DNA of 64,000 nucleotides from Collinsella sp. MSK.8.10 (GTDB lineage: Bacteria > Actinomycetota > Coriobacteriia > Coriobacteriales > Coriobacteriaceae): assembly GCF_019041915.1 (NCBI RefSeq), contig NZ_JAHPYF010000003.1:1-64000 (forward strand), in the 5' to 3' direction. The notes beneath the pieces are model-generated. The model was not told the origin of the DNA. It made no database searches and saw nothing but the letters and a program-made list of their open reading frames with translations. The position numbers were made by a program, and so were the translations under genes. Shown piece after piece: positions 33,057 to 42,150 of the stretch. Numbering within the stretch: the stretch's first letter is position 1; each line of letters opens with the position of its first letter.

Positions 33057-34361
33057 TTAGATCTTGGCCTCCGCATGGCCTCGCTGCGCCTCGGGCAGCT
33101 CCCCGTAGAGCGGATGGTCTTCGAGCCTAAAGCGCTCGACCTGTTCGGGAGTGCGACCGCGTACAAAGAGCCACGAGCAATCAATCGGCGTCGCCATGAG
33201 TGTGCTGGGCAGCGCGTCGGCGCGGTCGGAAAACACCCGGGCACTCTCGGGATCCTGGAACGCCAGCACCAGATGCGTGTCGCAGTTGCCCATGATGGAG
33301 CGTGCGCGTGCCTCGCCATAGAGCGCATCGAGCTGGTTGGTCGACTGCAGCAGCAGCGTTGCCCAGATGTTGCGGCTTCGGATAATCGAGAGCACGTTGT
33401 CGATCTGGGGGATCTGCAGATTTGCGAAGTCATCGAGCATAAAGCGCACGGGCATGGGCAGGCTGCCGTCGGGCTGCCTATCGGCCTCACGAATGAGGCC
33501 CATAAACGCCTGCGAAATAAAGAGGCCGGTCAGCGGATCGAGATTGCGGTCAATATCGCTCACGGTTACAAACAGGGCGCAGGGGGTGTGTCCCATGGAA
33601 GCGAAGTCCACCTGATGGCACTCACGATAGAGCTGTGCCGCACCGTCGAATCCCAGACACATGACCTTTTCGGCAAGGATGCCGACGATGCTCGCGTGCA
33701 TGCGCTCGGCATTTTGCGTAATGGCGTAGCGCCGCCATAGCGAGAGGGCATAGCTTTGGGGGTCGATCGTGATCAGGTCGTCAAACAATCGACTCGTGGC
33801 ACCGTCCTGCAGGTGCTCGATCAGCTTGATGACCGAGCTGATCGTCTGCTCGTCGGCGGGTAGCTGTTCGGTGACGTAGGCGATAAGACACGACAGCAGG
33901 TTTGCCGCTGCATGATCCCAAAAAGGCTGGTTGTTGTCCTCGATGGGGCAGATGGCCTTTGCTACCGAGAGGATGTCCTGCTGGTTGGGCCTGCCGTCCA
34001 CCTTGCGGCGAATGTGCCTCAGGGGGTTGTAGCCGCAGCGCTCGATGCCGGGCGCAAGGGCCGGGACGGTGTTGAGGTCGGCGAAGTTGAGACATTGCAC
34101 GCGGTAACCGTGGGCTGCCAGCACGGGTCCCACTTCGCGACAGAGCGTGCCTTTGGTGTCGAGCACGATGTAGCTTGCGTTCATTTGCAGCAGGTTGGGC
34201 TTGAGGACGTTTCGGGTCTTGCCGGCTCCCGAGGGGCCGATCACAAGTGCGTTGTTGTTGAGTCCCGTTTGGCGGGTGTCGCAGGAAAGCGTTCGATCCT
34301 TGGCGAGGATGGTGGACGATGCGGACTCAGATGCGGCGAGGCGGCTGGCGAGGTTAGACAT
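33057..34361 (-). CDS. TraG/VirD4-like ATPase (soluble)
   Basis: A 434-residue P-loop ATPase of the conjugative coupling protein group: Walker A GPSGAGKT (42-49), a following VLDTKGTLC segment, and Walker B MLDDFANLQ. Coupling proteins dock DNA substrates to type IV secretion channels, but this one lacks the usual N-terminal transmembrane helices and is short (families are about 600 residues). AAGGAGG precedes the ATG at 34361, and the gene overlaps the ClpP-like gene by 8 bases. No relaxase or type IV channel genes are nearby, so it is either a remnant of an integrative element or has another role. Confidence 0.8.
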   Translation of the reverse strand: MSNLASRLAASESASSTILAKDRTLSCDTRQTGLNNNALVIGPSGAGKTRNVLKPNLLQMNASYIVLDTKGTLCREVGPVLAAHGYRVQCLNFADLNTVPALAPGIERCGYNPLRHIRRKVDGRPNQQDILSVAKAICPIEDNNQPFWDHAAANLLSCLIAYVTEQLPADEQTISSVIKLIEHLQDGATSRLFDDLITIDPQSYALSLWRRYAITQNAERMHASIVGILAEKVMCLGFDGAAQLYRECHQVDFASMGHTPCALFVTVSDIDRNLDPLTGLFISQAFMGLIREADRQPDGSLPMPVRFMLDDFANLQIPQIDNVLSIIRSRNIWATLLLQSTNQLDALYGEARARSIMGNCDTHLVLAFQDPESARVFSDRADALPSTLMATPIDCSWLFVRGRTPEQVERFRLEDHPLYGELPEAQRGHAEAKI

Positions 34362-34971
34362 GGGCGACCTCCTTGGTGGTCGAGAGGATTTCGTGGGCAA
34401 AGCCGAGCTCGACGGCGCGCTCGGCCGAAAGGTAGGTGTCTTTTGCAGTGAGGGACTGGATGCGCTTGGGCGTGAGGCCGCTGCGGTCCGAGAGGATTTG
34501 CGTGAGGGTCTTGCGGGTCTGCATGAGACGCCGGCTGGTTTCCTGCAGCGCAAGTGCCGAGCCGCCTGCCCCCTGGGGGATCAGCGGGTCGTGAATCATG
34601 AGCTCTGCATGGGGCGCCATACGGCGATCGTCGCCGCCCATAAAGATCACGGCGCCCATGGACGCGGCGAATTCCAGGCAGACGGTGCGGATGGGGCACG
34701 ATGCGAGGCGCATGGCGTCATAGATCGCAAGACCCGATCGCACGCTTCCGCCGGCGCTGGCGACAAATATGGTGATGGGGCGGCTGGGGTCGGTGGCATC
34801 GAGCAGGCGGATCTGCTGACATAGGTCGTGGGCCATCGGGGTTTCGATGTTTCCCATGACGGAGAGCTCGCGACGGGCGAGCATCTCATCGTAAATGCTG
34901 GTGAGCGTGATACCTCGGGCGGATTCACGCATGGTGAGGGGGCTGATGATGGGGGAATGATTGGTGTCCAT
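34354..34971 (-). CDS. ClpP-like serine protease
   Basis: A 205-residue protein with the Clp protease fold. The catalytic triad can be placed at Ser104 (FAASMGAV), His127 (HAELMIHD) and Asp178 (AKDTYLSAERAVELG). Divergence from housekeeping ClpP is marked (for example an N-terminal extension of about 20 residues). It is the middle gene of a minus-strand block, overlapping the TraG-like gene and 63 bases after the unknown gene. AAAGGAG precedes the ATG. It may form its own small ring or act in the mobile-element context; the partner unfoldase is unknown. Confidence 0.85.
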   Translation of the reverse strand: MDTNHSPIISPLTMRESARGITLTSIYDEMLARRELSVMGNIETPMAHDLCQQIRLLDATDPSRPITIFVASAGGSVRSGLAIYDAMRLASCPIRTVCLEFAASMGAVIFMGGDDRRMAPHAELMIHDPLIPQGAGGSALALQETSRRLMQTRKTLTQILSDRSGLTPKRIQSLTAKDTYLSAERAVELGFAHEILSTTKEVAHV

Positions 34972-35034
34972 GAGGACTCCTTTCTGTTGGTTGTGTTGTG
35001 GAATAGGATTGTTGCCCGTGGAGGGGCTGGCGGG

Positions 35035-35925
35035 CTACAGGGTTCGTCCGAGCCTGAGATCGAGCTCGGTTGTGGGGCAGGCTGCCTGTTCGTGCGGCTC
35101 GCAAGCGCCAAGGGCTCCAAAGCGATGGAGCGTTGCGGTGGGCGTGGTGTAGGCGAGCCGCAGCTGATGCTCGACAGGGGCACATCCGTCATTTTTGTAA
35201 TGAGCCGCGTAGTACTGCGCGATGCTGGCGTTCATCTCGCTGCCATTGCGATGACGCTCAAACTGGCGTCTGCAGGTCTCGATGATCTTTGCTACCGACT
35301 TGGGTGCCGTCGCGGGAACAAGAGCGAGATAGCCCTCAAATAGCTCGTTGATGCTCAGGAGGCACAGCAGGTCGATCAGCGTCCTTATGGCTGCTCCCTC
35401 GGCGGAAAAGTGCGCGGTCATGCGGTTATATCGGTTACGGTCGACGATGGCCACATGGGGTCTTGGAGTTTTCTGCCCCGTGGTCCCGGGCTTTTGCCGC
35501 GCCTGTGTATTGAGCTCGACGTTGCAGCGCTTGAGGCCGTCCAACGGAAGGAACAGTGCGGTGCGCAGGGTGTTCCGCTTGCTTTCGAGTTCATGACGCT
35601 CGTCGGGTTTCCATTCGAGCTTGAGTTTCGTGTCGAGCGCCGTAAGCATATGGGCTAGGCAGCCTACGGTAAGAACGTACGAATCGTTGTCGCGTTTTGG
35701 GGCATAGGGGTCTGTCAGCTTGCGAATGTCGGGGTCGCCCATGATCTTTGTGCAGCGCTTCAGCAGTTGAGGGTGGTCGGCCAAGATCGTCGCGAGCGGT
35801 AGCGACGCGTAGTTCTTGATGGTCGCGGCGGCAAAGGCGGCGTCATATTCGTTTGCATATGCTCGCTCAATGCGGGCATCCAGAATGCTTTTCTTATCGC
35901 CGTCTTCAGCGTGGTGGTTTGTCAT
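35035..35925 (-). CDS. protein of unknown function in the TraG-ClpP block
   Basis: I do not recognise this 296-residue protein. It is mostly polar and predicted helical, without signal peptide or membrane segment, and has a hydrophobic stretch LIDLLCLLSINELFEGYLAL in the middle. It is the first gene of the three-gene minus-strand block. The ATG at 35925 follows GGAGAAG at proper spacing; further upstream in-frame codons read a low-complexity His/Gln-rich stretch and are rejected. The role may be linked to the neighbouring ATPase or protease. Confidence 0.7.
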   Translation of the reverse strand: MTNHHAEDGDKKSILDARIERAYANEYDAAFAAATIKNYASLPLATILADHPQLLKRCTKIMGDPDIRKLTDPYAPKRDNDSYVLTVGCLAHMLTALDTKLKLEWKPDERHELESKRNTLRTALFLPLDGLKRCNVELNTQARQKPGTTGQKTPRPHVAIVDRNRYNRMTAHFSAEGAAIRTLIDLLCLLSINELFEGYLALVPATAPKSVAKIIETCRRQFERHRNGSEMNASIAQYYAAHYKNDGCAPVEHQLRLAYTTPTATLHRFGALGACEPHEQAACPTTELDLRLGRTL

Positions 35926-36414
35926 AGCTTCTCCAATCGGTTGATGTTCGTGCTGTTTGTTGATGTGCTGGTTGTCGTGAGTGATGCGCTTGCCGTGGGT
36001 GATGTGCTGACGTTGGGGTGCTATGCGGTTTTCAATGAGCCCGTGAGGCAGTTGCTGCAGGGGCGGGATGGAACGGCCCATGCAAGGCGGAAGGCATCGT
36101 GCTCAAAATCGAGACAGCAATGCCCTGGGTGCCTCACATGTGGCAGTTACCTCATTAAGTTGTCATTGCGTTTGGGGTTGTACTTTGCCGATCTTCCTTC
36201 TCTTACACGCTAAAACTCAAACTTCATATGCTCGATCTACTTAAAACCGCAACGGCGGTCTTTTATCAACTTATATGTCGGAACGCGTCTTTGCAAGTAC
36301 TTTTTTGCCTTTGTTTCAAATGGGGTGGTTTTGCAACCGTCATACGCGCGCTGTGCGAACGTGCCCCGGCTCGGATAAGATAGTGCGCGATAAAAACGAT
36401 GCAAGGAGGCACAT
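35926..36414. other. 489-base intergenic region
   Basis: This region separates the minus-strand TraG-ClpP block from a plus-strand HAD gene and should hold both promoters. A low-complexity run of GATGTGCTG-like repeats occupies 35938-36015. A weak hairpin ACCGC / GCGGT followed by TCTTTT lies near 36246-36266. I see no convincing gene, RNA or strong promoter. Confidence 0.5.
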
Positions 36415-37257
36415 ATGGCAATTAAAGCCATCGCGATGGATATTGACGGTACGCTCACCAACGACCAGAAAGTGATTAGCCCGCGCACGCGCGAAAAGCT
36501 GCTCGCGGCGCAGGAGTCGGGCATTAAGCTCATTTTGGCTTCGGGCCGTCCCGCATGGGGACTACATGCTCTGGCGCAGGAGCTCGACCTTCAAAACCAT
36601 GACGGTCTGCTGGTTGCCTTTAATGGCGCGCATGTGGTCGACGCTCAGACCGATGAGGTCCTTTTTGACCAGGCCATGCCGGCTGACGAGCTGCACCGTC
36701 TGATTGATCACCTGCAAAACTATGATGTGATCCCCATGATCTCGCTCGGGCGCGACCTGCATGTAGAGGACTCGTATCGCTGCATGATTACACTGCCGGA
36801 CGGCTCGCAGAAGAATATCGTCAAATACGAGCGCGATGCCTGCGACCTTAAGATTCGCGAAGTCGAGAGCCTTCATGAGGTGGCGGATGCTTATCCCGTG
36901 GACAAGCTGCTGACGGCGGGCGATCCGGCCTACCTGCAGGCACATTACGAGGAGATGTATGCGCCCTTTAAGCAGACGCTTTCGGGCATGTTTACGGCCG
37001 ACTGGTACTTTGAGTACACGGCGCCCGGTATTGACAAGGCCCGCGCGCTCGAGGGTGCCCTGCCCAAGCTCGGCATCGATGCCAGCGAGGTCGTATCGTT
37101 TGGCGACGGCCAGAACGACAAGTCCATGATCGAGTGGGCTGGTACCGGCGTCGCCATGGGTAACGCTGTCGATGAAGTCAAGGCCGTGGCCCAGATGGTG
37201 ACCGCCAACAACAACGAAGACGGTATCGCGGTGGCACTTGACCAGCTACTGGGTTAG
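36415..37257 (+). CDS. Cof-type HAD hydrolase
   Basis: A 280-residue phosphatase of the Cof/HAD-IIB group: motif I DIDGTLTND at residues 9-17, motif II SGR, and motif IV GDGQNDKSMIEWAG near residue 227, followed by the Gly-Val-Ala-Met-Gly-Asn signature. It probably dephosphorylates sugar phosphates or FMN-like substrates. AAGGAGG lies close to the ATG. It is 64 bases upstream of a second HAD gene of a different class, and the two may form an operon. Confidence 0.9.
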   Translation: MAIKAIAMDIDGTLTNDQKVISPRTREKLLAAQESGIKLILASGRPAWGLHALAQELDLQNHDGLLVAFNGAHVVDAQTDEVLFDQAMPADELHRLIDHLQNYDVIPMISLGRDLHVEDSYRCMITLPDGSQKNIVKYERDACDLKIREVESLHEVADAYPVDKLLTAGDPAYLQAHYEEMYAPFKQTLSGMFTADWYFEYTAPGIDKARALEGALPKLGIDASEVVSFGDGQNDKSMIEWAGTGVAMGNAVDEVKAVAQMVTANNNEDGIAVALDQLLG

Positions 37258-37320
37258 AATCGCCGATAGTGCATGGTTCGGGCGTCCGCTTGCGGGCGCC
37301 CTTTTGTTAGGGAGGGTGCC

Positions 37321-37980
37321 GTGTCCGCATTTCCGTTCGACGCCGTTATCTTTGACATGGACGGCGTCATTGTCGACACCGAGTATTACTACCTGGGCGA
37401 GACTGCCGCGTTTGCCAAGGAGCTTGGGCTTAATCTGACTCAAGAGGAGTTGAACGGCCAGGTCGGCACCTCGCATCAGTTCTTCCTGCATATGCTGGTC
37501 GATTGGTTTGAGCGTGCCGGTAAGGGGCATTTCACTGGCGAGGAAGCGTTGGCCCGTTGGGACGAGTGGGCGCATAAGCGTCCGCGCGACTATCAGGCTT
37601 TGATCAACCCGGGCGCCGTGGATACGATTCGAGAGCTGCCGCGCCGCGGCGTTCGCGTTGCGCTTGCCAGCTCGTCTCCCATGGATAGCATCGAGGAAGT
37701 GCTCAACGCATGCGGGCTGTCGGATGCCTTTGAGTATGTGGTGAGCGGCGAGCAGTTTAAGGAGAGCAAGCCCGAGCCCGACATCTACCTGCATGCGCTG
37801 GATCTGCTGGGGCTGCCCGCGAATCGCTGCTGCTGCGTTGAGGATTCGGTGCCCGGCATCACCGCTGGCAAGCGAGCCGGCCTGACAGTCATTGCCAAGC
37901 GCGAGGAACGCTTTGGCTTTAGCCAGGATGCCGCGGACAAGATTATCGACCAGCTGCCGGAGCTGCTCACGCTTTCTTAG
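37321..37980 (+). CDS. beta-phosphoglucomutase-like HAD phosphatase
   Basis: A 219-residue HAD-IA protein: motif I DMDGVIVDTE, motif II ASSSP, motif III KPEPDIYLHAL and motif IV VEDSVPGITAG. The type C1 helical cap between motifs I and II is typical for beta-phosphoglucomutase and small sugar phosphatases. The GTG start at 37321 follows AGGGAGGG. It is ended by a strong terminator. The specific substrate is not predictable. Confidence 0.9.
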   Translation: MSAFPFDAVIFDMDGVIVDTEYYYLGETAAFAKELGLNLTQEELNGQVGTSHQFFLHMLVDWFERAGKGHFTGEEALARWDEWAHKRPRDYQALINPGAVDTIRELPRRGVRVALASSSPMDSIEEVLNACGLSDAFEYVVSGEQFKESKPEPDIYLHALDLLGLPANRCCCVEDSVPGITAGKRAGLTVIAKREERFGFSQDAADKIIDQLPELLTLS

Positions 37981-38064
37981 GAGCGCGGTAGTTGCGCGTT
38001 TTTCGGGTCTGATGAGTAAATACCCGACATTTTGGTGCGGCAGCAAGCATACTTTATGCTAATG

Positions 38065-38103
38065 CGGGCTTAAGGACTTGCTGAATGCCCTTAAGCCCGT
38101 TTT
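38065..38103 (+). terminator. intrinsic terminator after the HAD pair
   Basis: An 11-bp perfect stem (CGGGCTTAAGG / CCTTAAGCCCG) with a 13-base loop is followed by TTTT. Confidence 0.9.
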
Positions 38104-38130
38104 AGACTTAATTGTGCTGGGAGAGGGTAT

Positions 38131-38874
38131 ATGCCACCGACTGAAGGGCTAACTGATGGTAAAGCAGCGATACCGCTGTACCAACAGGTTATTGATATCA
38201 TTAAAAACGAAATCAACTCCGGTGCCTACAAGGCGGGCGCGCGGATACCCAACGAATTCGAATTGGCTGAGAGCTATAAAGTTGGCCGCGTTACCGTGCG
38301 ACGCGCTATTGAGGAGCTCGTCCAGCAGGGCTATCTAACGAAGCGGCAGGGGAAAGGCACGTTTGTCAATGCCCCCAAGCTTAAGCGCAAGATTCGCCAG
38401 AAGGATGACGTCCAGAGTTTTTCGGACGCATGCCGCGTTAACGGAATGGAGCCGGGGGCGTGCGTCATTTCGAGAAAGATACTGCCGGCAGATTCTACCG
38501 AAGCGCAGTTCTTTGGTGTTCCCGTTGGAACTGATTTGATTTGCGTTGAGCGTGTACGTACTGCCGATGGAGTCCCCGTCATGCTCGAGAACAACATATA
38601 CGTTTACGAGGACAACGCCTATCTATCAACGGCACCTCTATCTAACCAATCCATTTTTGAGTTCGTGCGCAACCGAACGGGCCGCACGCCCGCGTTTACC
38701 GACCCGTGCACGCTCGAGATCGCGTGCGCGTCGCCCGAGGTCGCTCGGCTGTTGGCAGTTCCCGTTGGCGAACCCTTGTTTTATATGGAAGCCTTCTTTT
38801 TCGATGAGCAGCGGCGGCCGTTTATCATCGGTCGTCAGCGGATCGTTGGGTCTCGCTACGTTTTTGACATTTAG
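38131..38874 (+). CDS. GntR-family (HutC subfamily) transcriptional regulator
   Basis: A 247-residue regulator with an N-terminal winged helix (about 15-85; ELAESYKVGRVTVRRAIEELVQ) and a C-terminal UTRA effector domain (about 90-247). HutC-type regulators of sugar-amine operons usually bind a phosphorylated intermediate. It lies just upstream of, and in the same direction as, the YfcC-Frl operon but is separated by a terminator, so it is an independent unit that likely regulates that operon in the manner of FrlR. Confidence 0.9.
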   Translation: MPPTEGLTDGKAAIPLYQQVIDIIKNEINSGAYKAGARIPNEFELAESYKVGRVTVRRAIEELVQQGYLTKRQGKGTFVNAPKLKRKIRQKDDVQSFSDACRVNGMEPGACVISRKILPADSTEAQFFGVPVGTDLICVERVRTADGVPVMLENNIYVYEDNAYLSTAPLSNQSIFEFVRNRTGRTPAFTDPCTLEIACASPEVARLLAVPVGEPLFYMEAFFFDEQRRPFIIGRQRIVGSRYVFDI

Positions 38875-38885
38875 GACATTGCGAA

Positions 38886-38923
38886 TGGAAGCGCCCGGTG
38901 GATCATCTCACCGGGCGTTTCCA
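38886..38923 (+). terminator. gntR terminator
   Basis: TGGAAGCGCCCGGTG (38886-38900) pairs with CACCGGGCGTTTCCA (38909-38923). The stem is 9 bp perfect plus a flanking A/T extension, with TTT inside the right arm. Confidence 0.75.
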
Positions 38924-38984
38924 TACCGTTCACGGCGCAAACGCAACCGTTCAACCGCGTTGCGGCAATCAGTTTGAAATTATC

Positions 38985-39050
38985 TTGATGAAGGAAAAAG
39001 CTGCTGGTAATCTATGGGACGTCATAGAACGTTTGCATTGTGCAAACGTT
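38985..39050 (+). promoter_or_regulatory. promoter and 23-bp palindromic operator of the Amadori operon
   Basis: TTGATG (38985-38990) and TAATCT (39008-39013) are spaced by 17 bases. AACGTTTGCA-TTG-TGCAAACGTT (39028-39050), a perfect 10-bp-arm palindrome, lies just after the expected start site, where a repressor would block transcription. The upstream GntR regulator is the obvious candidate, although the sequence does not look like the common GntR GT-N-TA-N-AC core. Confidence 0.7.
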
Positions 39051-39092
39051 GAAGCGAGATGCGATGCAGTCTCGAGTTCTTTGGAGGTATCT

Positions 39093-40556
39093 ATGTCAGA
39101 TACGAAGGCGAAGAAGACAAACAGACGTTTTAAGTTCAAATTACCGCATGTCTATACGATCATGTTCTTGCTGATAGTTGTCTTTGCGGTCCTGACTTGG
39201 ATCGTTCCCTCTGGTCAGTATCAGCGCAAGACGATTTCGACAGCGGCGGGCGAGCGTGAAGTCGCCGTTGCTGGAACCTATGAGCAGGTCGATAAGAACT
39301 ACGCCGATTCCGAGACCGGCGAGACCATCAATCTGGGTCAGGATATCTTCGCGGTTCTGCAAGCGCCCACCAAGGGTATCCAAGAGGCTGCCGACGTCGT
39401 TGCGTTCGTCTTATTGATTGGCGGATCGTTCGCGATCATCACCAAGACCAACGCTTTGAATGCCGGCATGAGCCGTGTGATTAAAAAGCTCAAGAACAAG
39501 GACATCCTCATCATTCCCATCACGATGACGTTGCTGTCCATTTGTGGCACTACGTTTGGTATGTCTGAGGAAGCCCTGCCGTTCTATGCCATCTTCATTC
39601 CCATCATGATGGGTATCGGTTATGACTCGATGACGGCATTCATCATCTGCTTCCTTGGTCCTAACCTGGGATATTGTGCTTCGACCATCGACCCGTTTAA
39701 TGTTTTGATCGCCCAAGGCATCATTGGCATCGAGGGTAATCCGCAACTGTGGCTGCGTGCCGTTTCTTGGGTCATCTTCACTGCCGTCGGTATCGCATGG
39801 GCCATGCGCTACGCCATGCGCGTCAAGAAAAACCCCGAGTCGTCCATTGTGTACGAGGACGATAAGCTCAAGCGTATTGAATTTTCCGTGACCGATGCCT
39901 CCATCGAGGAAGAGTTCACTATCCGTCAGAAGCTCGTGCTTATCGATTTTGCTTGCGGTATGGGCATTATCGTCTGGGGTCTTGTTACCCAGGGCTGGTA
40001 CATGAATCAGATTTCCGCCGTGTTCCTTGGCATGGGCTTGCTTGCCGGTATCCTGGGCGGCCTTGACCAGCAGACGATCGCAGAGGAGTTCGTTAAGGGT
40101 CTCGCCGACTTTGCGTACGCTGCCGTCGTTATCGGTATCGCTCGCGGTATTCTGGTCATCGCCGAGGGCGGCATGATCATCGACACCATCCTCCAGGCGC
40201 TCGCTACCGCGCTCGCCGGTGCACCCGCCGCCGTCTACACCACGTTTATGTATGTCGTCCTTGGTCTGCTCTCTTTGCTGGTTCCCTCGAGTTCTGGCCT
40301 GGCGGCTCTCACCATGCCCGTTATGGGCCCCCTGACCGAGCTCATGGGCCTCAATCCCGAGGCGGCCGTCACCGCGCTCCAGTTTGCCAACCAGACCATC
40401 AACACCATCAGCCCCGTGGCGGGCATGACGGTCGCCGGTCTTGCCGTGGCTAGGATTTCGTTTGGCCAATGGTGGAAGACCATTTGGAAGTTCTTCATTT
40501 TCATGGTCGTCTTTGGCCTGATCGTAACGGCAATCTCTGGCATGCTTCCGGTGTAG
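39093..40556 (+). CDS. YfcC-family membrane transporter
   Basis: A 487-residue integral membrane protein of the YfcC/ArcD-like family (DcuC-related), with about 11-13 transmembrane helices. Signature segments are the first helix ending TWIVPSGQY, the re-entrant FGMSEEALPF, and near the C-terminus VPSSSGLAALTMPVMGPL. Family members move amino acids or dicarboxylates, usually by ion symport or exchange. As the first gene of the operon with FrlC/B/D, it probably imports fructoselysine or a related Amadori compound in place of the FrlA permease. GGAGG precedes the ATG at 39093. Confidence 0.88.
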   Translation: MSDTKAKKTNRRFKFKLPHVYTIMFLLIVVFAVLTWIVPSGQYQRKTISTAAGEREVAVAGTYEQVDKNYADSETGETINLGQDIFAVLQAPTKGIQEAADVVAFVLLIGGSFAIITKTNALNAGMSRVIKKLKNKDILIIPITMTLLSICGTTFGMSEEALPFYAIFIPIMMGIGYDSMTAFIICFLGPNLGYCASTIDPFNVLIAQGIIGIEGNPQLWLRAVSWVIFTAVGIAWAMRYAMRVKKNPESSIVYEDDKLKRIEFSVTDASIEEEFTIRQKLVLIDFACGMGIIVWGLVTQGWYMNQISAVFLGMGLLAGILGGLDQQTIAEEFVKGLADFAYAAVVIGIARGILVIAEGGMIIDTILQALATALAGAPAAVYTTFMYVVLGLLSLLVPSSSGLAALTMPVMGPLTELMGLNPEAAVTALQFANQTINTISPVAGMTVAGLAVARISFGQWWKTIWKFFIFMVVFGLIVTAISGMLPV

Positions 40557-40565
40557 GTGGTTGTG

Positions 40566-42149
40566 ATGTCTGATCGTTTGACGGTCCTGACGTCTAAGAG
40601 CGTCTTTACCGGTACGGGGGACCTGCCGTTTGAAGGTTTCGTAGCGGTCCGTGGCAATCGAATTGAGGCTGTTGGCACCAAGTGTGAGGTAACTTCGTAT
40701 TTGACCCAGGCGGACGATGTAGTTGACCTGGGCGACCGCACTGTCATGCCTGGCCTGATCGATGTGCATACCTTCTATACAGGTTGGGCGCTGCGGACGT
40801 TGGGGTCTGATCTGTCCGGCATCGCTGATGCCAAAGAGGCTGTGTCGCTCTTGCGTGCATGGAAAGAAGATCATCCGGATTGCGCGGCGGCTTTTGGCCA
40901 CAACCTACCCGAAACGTTGGCATCGGATGCCGAGAACGCAAATACGGCAGCTGTGTTTGACGATTGTTTTGGCGATATCCCTGTCGTCTGCTTTACACCG
41001 GGTGCGGAGACCTGCGTTCTCAATGCTGCCGCCAGTGCGCGATACGGCTTTACACCCCAGGCGTGCTATGCCGAGAAGATCTGGCGCATGATGAGTGATT
41101 TCCTTGCGCTGACCGAGGTGCGTGCCGGGTATTCGGACTACATGAGCATGCTTAACGAGCGTGGCGTTACCGCCATCAAGGAAATGGCGTTTGATGACTA
41201 CTATGGCTTTGCCGACGAAATGGCTCGCCGTGAGGAATCTGGTGAGCTGACGGTTCGCGTCTCTATGATGTCGCAGCCGGTGGGCGCCGGTGCAAATCTG
41301 GCATATGCCCGCGAGGCACGAGAGCGCTTCCGGGGACCGTTCGTTCGTTTTTCTGGCTTCAACCGTATGACCGATCGCGGCGTATGGGCGGGGCTTGCAG
41401 AGATGATAGACCCCTATGAGGACTCGGCCGATGCGGGCGCTGCCGGCAAGACGGTCGTCGAGGAGCCAGAGTGGGATCTGATTGAGAGCGAGCTGCGTGC
41501 AATTGATGCTGACGGCTTCCGATATTCCTTGCATTGCCAGGGCGATGGCGCCGTTCGTCGCACCGTGGCGCTCTATGCCTCGCTGCCTCGAGACGAGCAT
41601 GGACGGATGCTTCGCCGCCATGCGATTACCGATCTCGAGAACTCTGACCCGACCGATCTTGTCGAGTTTGGCAAGTTAGGTGGAATTTGCGAGGTCTATC
41701 CGCAGATTCTGACGCTGGACCGGCGCGAGGATTGCCTGTCGATGATGCGTCGACAAATTGGCGAGACGCGACTTTTACACAGCTGGAATCGCCGCGGCAT
41801 GGAAGATTCCGGATGCACAGTGTGCTGTGGAACGGATTTGCCGCTGCTGATTCCGAGCCTGGGCGAGTCAATCTACAGCGCGTGCGGCGGATTCTTCGCC
41901 GACGGACTGCCCGTGAATGAGGTCAACACGCTGACGCTTGTCGAGCTCTTGCGGGCTTGGACTGCCGGGGGCGCGTACGATCTGATGCGCGAAGACGAGC
42001 TGGGTACGCTTGAGGTTGGCAAGCTTGCCGATATCTGCGTGCTCGATCGGGATGTGTTTGACCTCGATTATCGCGACGCACGCGATCTTGCGGTTGATAT
42101 GACGATGTCGGATGGACAAATCGTGTTCGATCGAAATAAGGAGGCATAA
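40566..42149 (+). CDS. YtcJ-like amidohydrolase
   Basis: A 527-residue metal-dependent hydrolase of amidohydrolase family 3 (YtcJ type). The N-terminal small beta domain leads to PGLIDVHTF, which has one His where the classic motif is HxH. Further metal ligands are likely in SLHCQGDGAVR and CGTDLPLLIPS, and the C-terminal beta strands include LGTLEVGKLADICVLD. In this operon it may release an acyl or amino-acid group from a conjugated Amadori compound before FrlB acts; this is inference. It starts 9 bases after the YfcC stop and ends one base before frlC. Confidence 0.82.
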   Translation: MSDRLTVLTSKSVFTGTGDLPFEGFVAVRGNRIEAVGTKCEVTSYLTQADDVVDLGDRTVMPGLIDVHTFYTGWALRTLGSDLSGIADAKEAVSLLRAWKEDHPDCAAAFGHNLPETLASDAENANTAAVFDDCFGDIPVVCFTPGAETCVLNAAASARYGFTPQACYAEKIWRMMSDFLALTEVRAGYSDYMSMLNERGVTAIKEMAFDDYYGFADEMARREESGELTVRVSMMSQPVGAGANLAYAREARERFRGPFVRFSGFNRMTDRGVWAGLAEMIDPYEDSADAGAAGKTVVEEPEWDLIESELRAIDADGFRYSLHCQGDGAVRRTVALYASLPRDEHGRMLRRHAITDLENSDPTDLVEFGKLGGICEVYPQILTLDRREDCLSMMRRQIGETRLLHSWNRRGMEDSGCTVCCGTDLPLLIPSLGESIYSACGGFFADGLPVNEVNTLTLVELLRAWTAGGAYDLMREDELGTLEVGKLADICVLDRDVFDLDYRDARDLAVDMTMSDGQIVFDRNKEA

Positions 42150-42150
42150 G

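Noticed and set aside
33057..36000. A complete conjugative element or prophage
   Set aside because: No relaxase, integrase, attachment repeats or structural genes are visible around the TraG-like gene.
35911..36213. A 100-codon plus-strand frame before the HAD gene
   Set aside because: It begins inside the unknown minus-strand gene, its hydrophobic part comes from GATGTGCTG-like repeats, and it has no ribosome binding site.
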